NCBI GenBank assembly: GCA_902806595.1
Contig: CADCXC010000003.1
Span: 558,001-622,000, forward strand
DNA length: 64,000 nucleotides
Direction of reading: 5' to 3'
From: Pyrenopolyporus hunteri
Taxonomy: Eukaryota > Ascomycota > Sordariomycetes > Xylariales > Hypoxylaceae
The position numbers and the translations under genes are program-made. This document shows positions 59,401-64,000 of this stretch, piece after piece. Each line of letters starts with the position of its first letter. The first letter of the stretch is position 1. Below the pieces are notes generated by a model, which was not told the DNA's origin, ran no database searches, and saw nothing but the letters and a program-made list of their open reading frames with translations.

Positions 59401-59838
59401 CGTCGTCTTCATCTGGCCTATGTCAACGGCCAGCAAGACGATATAGCGGGCATCAAGAACCACCTGGAATTAATTCACCAATTCCAGCAAGAAGTACGGG
59501 CACAAGAGCTGGCGGTCGAGCCCGTCCCCTCCGAAGCGCCCCCTCTGACGAGCGATTACTTGTCCGACGACGCCACCGGGGCATCGGAGTCTCAGGACTT
59601 CCCCCCGCTCGCACTGATGGCGAGCGCCAACGACGACGGGAGCGGTGGTGCTAGCGGCGCCCCGCAGAACCTCACCGTGTCTGGCGCGCAAGGGCTGATC
59701 GTCGGCCCCTATTGGGGGCAGGGGGAAGTCTCATTTGCGGCGCAATTTAGCAAAGCTTTCCTCCCGGACGGACGTTACGGCTTTCCCGAGACTTTAAATA
59801 TAGGAGTTGATGATGGGAGGGCGCCGTCGGGGGGATAG
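56407..59838 (+). CDS. pseudokinase-like / C2H2 zinc-finger fusion protein
   Basis: Large protein of 1069 residues built from exons 56407-57237, 57288-58028, 58077-58918, 58981-59249 and 59312-59838, all phases matching. Residues about 278-600 resemble the fungal kinase-like domains of nuclear or HET-associated proteins: FAPKES (putative lysine 285), LLFPWLEG, YHRDIKPKP (HRD at 389-391), AHDVWSLRCVPFKLL near 455, then WINTL after the third exon starts. The metal-binding DFG and the APE motif are not visible and KPEN is changed to KPKP, so kinase activity is doubtful. A basic linker (RKKKARKKG) precedes FACPFFKRNPARYS, EHIYRNH and a C2H2-type CDRCFAEFKDRYELQQH around 806-840. The tail is acidic. 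Gene decay or a missed intron in the kinase part cannot be excluded. Confidence 0.78.
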
Positions 59839-60490
59839 ACGGGGGCGGAGGGGGGCGGGGGTATGGCTTTTTTGGCGCATTTTTTTTTCCTTGGGCAAGA
59901 TAATCACGTACACCCTAGGTACGTGTTATGCTCGCACAAGGGAGCGAAGAGGCGAGAGGGAGCTGTATAGTCCCAACTGGATATCAGGCGGGTAGGTAGG
60001 TAGGTATTAGTAAGGGAGGGAGGAGGAGATTCTCCGCATTTAGCTGGATGGTATATGGATATGGGATACGTTATGAATTTACGACGGATTATGTTATGGG
60101 GCTTGGGATGTCATGAATCGAATCTCCTATTAATGATTTTTTTCAAGAAAACTTTTTCTTTTGTCATCTTATAGGAACGGTCATAATGGCTTAGCGCAAA
60201 CACTTCTTCAAAATACCTTACAGTATCTATTGCGGTGAATAACTTCAGGTTAATTGTGGGTAGCATTACGAGACGGTTATGTCGCATTTGATGCTATTCA
60301 TAGATTGTGCTATGCCGTATTGTGGTGGCCAATCGGTGCACGTTATGATCTGGGTACTTCCGACCATTCACGGAATAACTGATCTGTTTTCCATTTCCAT
60401 CCTCCCGTTGTGCAAAGAGTTGTGGGCAAACGTGGTTTGAAAGACGGCGTTATAAGGCTAAACAGCCGGAGCAAATCACATCAATCACAT
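59839..60490. other. spacer upstream of the tRNA
   Basis: Contains the 3' region of the pseudokinase gene with G-rich and T-rich runs, then no recognisable feature before the tRNA. Confidence 0.5.
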
Positions 60491-60562
60491 GGCCTCGTGG
60501 CGCAACGGTAGCGCGTTCGACTCCAGATCGAAAGGTTATCCGTTCAAATCGGGTCGGGGTCA
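60491..60562 (+). tRNA. tRNA-Trp (anticodon CCA)
   Basis: A full cloverleaf folds over 72 nt with no intron. The acceptor stem GGCCTCG pairs with CGGGGTC (two G-U/U-G pairs) followed by discriminator A. The D arm is GCGC-AACGGTA-GCGC, the anticodon arm TTCGA-CTCCAGA-TCGAA with anticodon CCA, and the T arm ATCCG-TTCAAAT-CGGGT. CCA is not encoded, as expected for a nuclear gene. The following CCTTTTTC gives a pol III terminator. Confidence 0.95.
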
Positions 60563-60565
60563 TTC

Positions 60566-60571
60566 CTTTTT
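60566..60571 (+). terminator. RNA polymerase III T-run
   Basis: A run of five Ts starting a few bases after the discriminator base of tRNA-Trp is the usual pol III stop signal. Confidence 0.7.
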
Positions 60572-60753
60572 CTAGTTGCCTAGATAGATATAGGTTGTTC
60601 TCAATGTTCTCAATAGAACGTGATAAATTTTCTTTTTACAACCCACTTTCTTCCTTTCCAATTGTTTGCATATGGTAGTCAGACCGCCTAAGTCGTTAAA
60701 CCGATCGTATTGGAAAATAAATAAGAGGTTCAAAATTTTAAATTCAGTTCAGC

Positions 60754-62802
60754 TTACGACACACGTAGATGCTGAAGAAGCCGATACAAAAAGGCGTACA
60801 AGAACGCAGCCAGGCTCATTGGGCCGAAGACAAGCATCGGAACAACCGAAAGCGTAAAGTGGCCGAAGAACATCTGCCTCCTTGCTACAGTATCCCAGAG
60901 CTCGGCCATCATGATCTCGAGTGCACCATCCCATCTCCACGGCCCCAGCAGCCTGAATTTGGTGTTGAAGTTAGCTCCGAGTGCCCACGTAAGAGGCAAT
61001 TTCCACCACGTGCCACTCTCGGTGCTACCCCTTTTCGGCCTGATTTCTTCCGCAATACCTAGACGCAGGATGTCGCTGAGCGACGGCGCCGCCCCCATGT
61101 CCAGCGCGAGCTGGTACGCGTAGCTCTCGTGATCGACGCCGTAGCGGATACGCGCGTGCGTCTTGCGCACGAGTCTGTAGTGCGGCTCGTCTTGGGGTAA
61201 CAGCGGCGCGCCCACCACCCGTTCCGGCGCCAATAGGTTGAGCACCCACAGCTGGGCTTGGAATTCGGCGAGCGGCGGGATAGCGCCCAGGTTCGGCCGC
61301 ACGAAGCCGATGAACCCTAGCGAAGGGTCATCGCGCGGCCAGATCTCCCGCACCAGCCTGCCTTCGAAGTGCCGCGGATCACGTCGGCTACCCCCTAGGA
61401 ATGGGAATTCTTGTGTGTACCCCGTGCAGAAGACGATCACATCCGGCCTGATAACCATGTCCTTGATCCGCGCGTACTCCGGCCGTCCGTTGTCCTGGAA
61501 TACGACTGCGCCCGTGGAGTCTATGCGTGCCGGCCACGGGGCCAAGTCGACCTGCCGGCCTTGACAGGCGGCTTCCGTGTTCGGCGTCTCGATAACCCAT
61601 GAGCGGATGCGCTGCAGCAGGCCCTGTGGCGTCTTCGGCTTCCAGACCGCGTTGAAGTAAGGGCTAAGCTTAGATCCCGACTTATTAAAGAATACTTTAA
61701 CACTGATTAGCAAAGATCGGCAGAATCAAAAGATATTGCCGGAAGCGGGAGATGGAAATCTTACTCTCGGAGGTTGTCCATCCATCCGATTTACCCCCTA
61801 TCCACTGGTCTGTTCCGTGGACAGTTCCCCACGAAATCCAGAGGATCCATCTCACGTAATAGTCGTAGTACGTCCATAAGGCGTTACTGTTCCTGAGCCA
61901 GGGGTGTACATACGCTGTGTCGAAAAGACTTGCCCGGGAGACGTCGATTGGTACCTGAGGACGGTCGAGGGGGTTCCGCCGTCTAGCGAACACTAATTTC
62001 GGATTCGGATTCCTCTACACCGCTCGTAAGCCTTAGCTATAGAGCCGTACGGGTGTCTTGTAAGTGGACCGCCTACCTTTGGTGCAAAATGGAAGCCGCT
62101 CCTATGGCACAGCACTACTCGTTTCGTAGGCGAAGTGACGGCAAGCAGCGCGATATCCGCCCCCGTTTCCCCGGTACCCAATACGAGAACGGTTTTCCCG
62201 ACGCCAAACTGATCTCTCCTCTTCAACTGAGAAGAATGGAGCACTACCGGCACTCTCTCGATGCCCTCTATTTTAGGGATGCTAGGTTCGACGTGCAGTC
62301 CCGAACAGATGCCTACCGCGTCGCATTCCCACGTATGCTGCTGCCCCTTAAGAAGATATGTCACAACGTGGCCGCCTCCTTTTCGACCCTCAACACCCTT
62401 AACGGTGCATGAGAAGGTCATATGTGGCCACAGGCCGAAATGCGTGCAGTATTCGTTGAGATACTCAACGTAACGTTTCGCACTAATGAAATCCGGCTCG
62501 TCGTCCTTACATCGGAAATCGGAGAAGCAGGTAAGCTGTCTCGATGATACAAGCTGGTAGCTAAATGTCAGCAGTTTAAGGGGTGTGAACCGCCTGAACT
62601 CGATTCAGAGGTAGAAGATTAGAAGGACTGTCTATACCTCGGTCTCCTCATACGTCCTCATCAAGAATGTACCTCCTACCCCCGATTCACTCTCGAAGAG
62701 GCGAGCTTCGACGGGTTCCGTACCCAGAGCCTTCTCCGCAGCCAAAAGATACTTAAGCGTCACAAGTCCGGAAGGGCCTGCACCTATTATCGCGACCCGC
62801 AT
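60754..62802 (-). CDS. flavin-containing monooxygenase (FMO-like)
   Basis: FAD/NADPH-dependent N- or S-oxygenating enzyme of the FMO family, 608 residues with a C-terminal membrane segment. Exons 62802-62638, 62553-62051, 61982-61765 and 61694-60754 fit in phase. The FAD site is GAGPSG at about 8-13, the NADPH site GTGETGAD in the second Rossmann domain, the FMO-type segment is VVLHSSQLKRRDQF, and other family text includes RQLTCFSDFRC, DVSRASLFDTAYVHP and DVIVFCTGYTQEFPF. Hydrophobic residues near the C-terminus (VVPMLVFGPMSLAAFLYAF) resemble an ER anchor, as in animal FMOs. The exon 2/exon 3 junction is the weak point: GTACGG to GCTAG was chosen, but another splice nearby also preserves the frame. 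Start ATG at 62802 directly precedes the first beta strand. Confidence 0.87.
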
Positions 62803-64000
62803 CCCTGATGGTGTTTCCCGTGGGTAGTACCAGATCTAGTGTTGGAATAGATCGACCCTGCGAGCCGGACGATGTGCTCCCATAATATATGAGCCCATCA
62901 GTCCCCATGAAAGGAGAGGGGGGCTCGGTTCGTGAGCCCTCCCTATTATAACCGTATCGCTCCCGGACAAGTCTACCACCTAACCCCTAGTGGTCTCATT
63001 TTACAGGATCGCAAAACCTTGCTTTGCATACTCTACTCGGTGACCATGCCGCTGGCCTCCTTACTCTGGCATCCATCTTATCACCCATCTCGGCTAGAAA
63101 CGTGTGGATGCAGTGCTCCCGTTACAAGGGCGCCGCACTCGAGAACTAATAGGTGAGACACGGAGGAGCCGTCGGCGAATCACAGCGTCCATGGACGAGC
63201 TGATGCTGAAGAATGAAGCGTCTCCTGCCGTACGCTGAGATCTCGACGCAATCGGGTTTATGCTATACCTCGCGTCGCATGCACAGTGTCTCAGACGCTG
63301 TTGATGCTGTTTACATCTGCTTACTGGTTAGCCCTGAAGACTAGATCCTAGTAGTCAGGATTCGGCGCCCTAAGGTGCTCCCTGGGGTAGTAGAGGAACA
63401 CCAATAGGGGCTATGTCTAAACGAGCCCGATGGCAGCCAAAGAGATATTCCCCTAGAGGTACTACTCGGCAGGCCTAAGGGATACCAAGAGATACAATCG
63501 AACCTTGTAGACAAGGATATCGCTAGGACGTTATAAGTTTTCGTTGCTATATTTCCTAACGGACGAGTGCGGGTTTGGATTCTCCCGCCGCAGATGAGAA
63601 ACTACTAGGAATTATGATACGATAGATTTGAAATTTTGATAGTAAGCAAACATAACAATGGTTATGCAAAGCTGATCCAGGGTTTCTACTGGGGCTATAC
63701 AACCAGTAAAAGGACTAATAGAAGACATGACAAGCAAATCCTACCACAACCCGACGTATTCCTACGTGAGGGATTAGCAAAAGCCAAGTCTAAACGGACG
63801 AGCACTTAAGAGACATCATAGATCCTATACGTCCTATTAAGGTGAATATCACTTATCAATCGCTCAGAAAGAGCGGGTATCGAAGGTGTCGGGTCTTGAA
63901 AGTAGAGACGAGTCGAAGGGCTACGCACTCATGCCTTACGCCAAGTAAGAATACTACACTTCTCCGTTACGATGGATTAGCCAATCAGCAAGAAATCAGT
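62803..64000. other. right-end intergenic, no gene recognised
   Basis: About 1.2 kb upstream of the FMO gene. Should contain its promoter. Only short frames without family resemblance are present, and no tRNA or repeat stands out. Confidence 0.45.

Noticed and set aside
1..64000. CRISPR arrays, bacterial operons or phage genes
   Set aside because: No regularly spaced direct repeats; genes are intron-containing and fungal throughout.

Overview
The window reads as nuclear DNA of a filamentous ascomycete, probably a Sordariomycete. The signs are short GT-AG introns (mostly 42-120 nt), fungus-specific families (PTH11/rhodopsin-type membrane protein, Zn2Cys6 regulator, Clr5 protein, cyanamide hydratase), conserved eukaryotic genes in single copy (GrrA F-box/LRR, Hsp90, mitochondrial ClpP, AP-2 mu) and wide spacers carrying the self-complementary TACCTAGGTA motif. 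All gene models were spliced by hand; every complete model closes on a whole number of codons.

Layout. 1-7190: a PTH11-like membrane protein cut by the left edge (-), a secreted alpha/beta hydrolase (+) and an MFS sugar transporter (-). 7189-14421: about 7.2 kb without a convincing gene. 14422-19819: a GC-rich TetX-type FAD monooxygenase (-) and a GrrA/Grr1-type F-box LRR protein (-). 22995-38371: an accessory block with an SDR (+), a cupin (-), a 595-bp MITE-like element with 119-bp terminal inverted repeats, a secreted berberine-bridge-type flavin oxidase (-), a UbiA prenyltransferase (+), a Zn2Cys6/fungal_trans regulator (+) and a phosphatidylserine-decarboxylase-like enzyme (+) of the family that includes PsiD-type aromatic amino-acid decarboxylases. 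39875-42821: AP-2 mu and a cyanamide hydratase. 44812-50569: Hsp90, an unassigned mitochondrial protein and mitochondrial ClpP, the last two divergent. 53439-59838: a Clr5-domain protein and a large pseudokinase/C2H2 protein. 60491-62802: a tRNA-Trp(CCA) and a flavin-containing monooxygenase (-). The right end holds no recognisable gene.

How the genes may work together: decarboxylase, prenyltransferase, flavin oxidase, SDR, cupin and a pathway-type regulator within about 15 kb look like a small specialised-metabolism cluster lacking a PKS, NRPS or terpene cyclase. A prenylated or oxidised arylalkylamine is a possible product, but this is inference from family membership. The remaining genes are mostly housekeeping (ubiquitin ligase specificity, chaperone, mitochondrial proteolysis, endocytosis).
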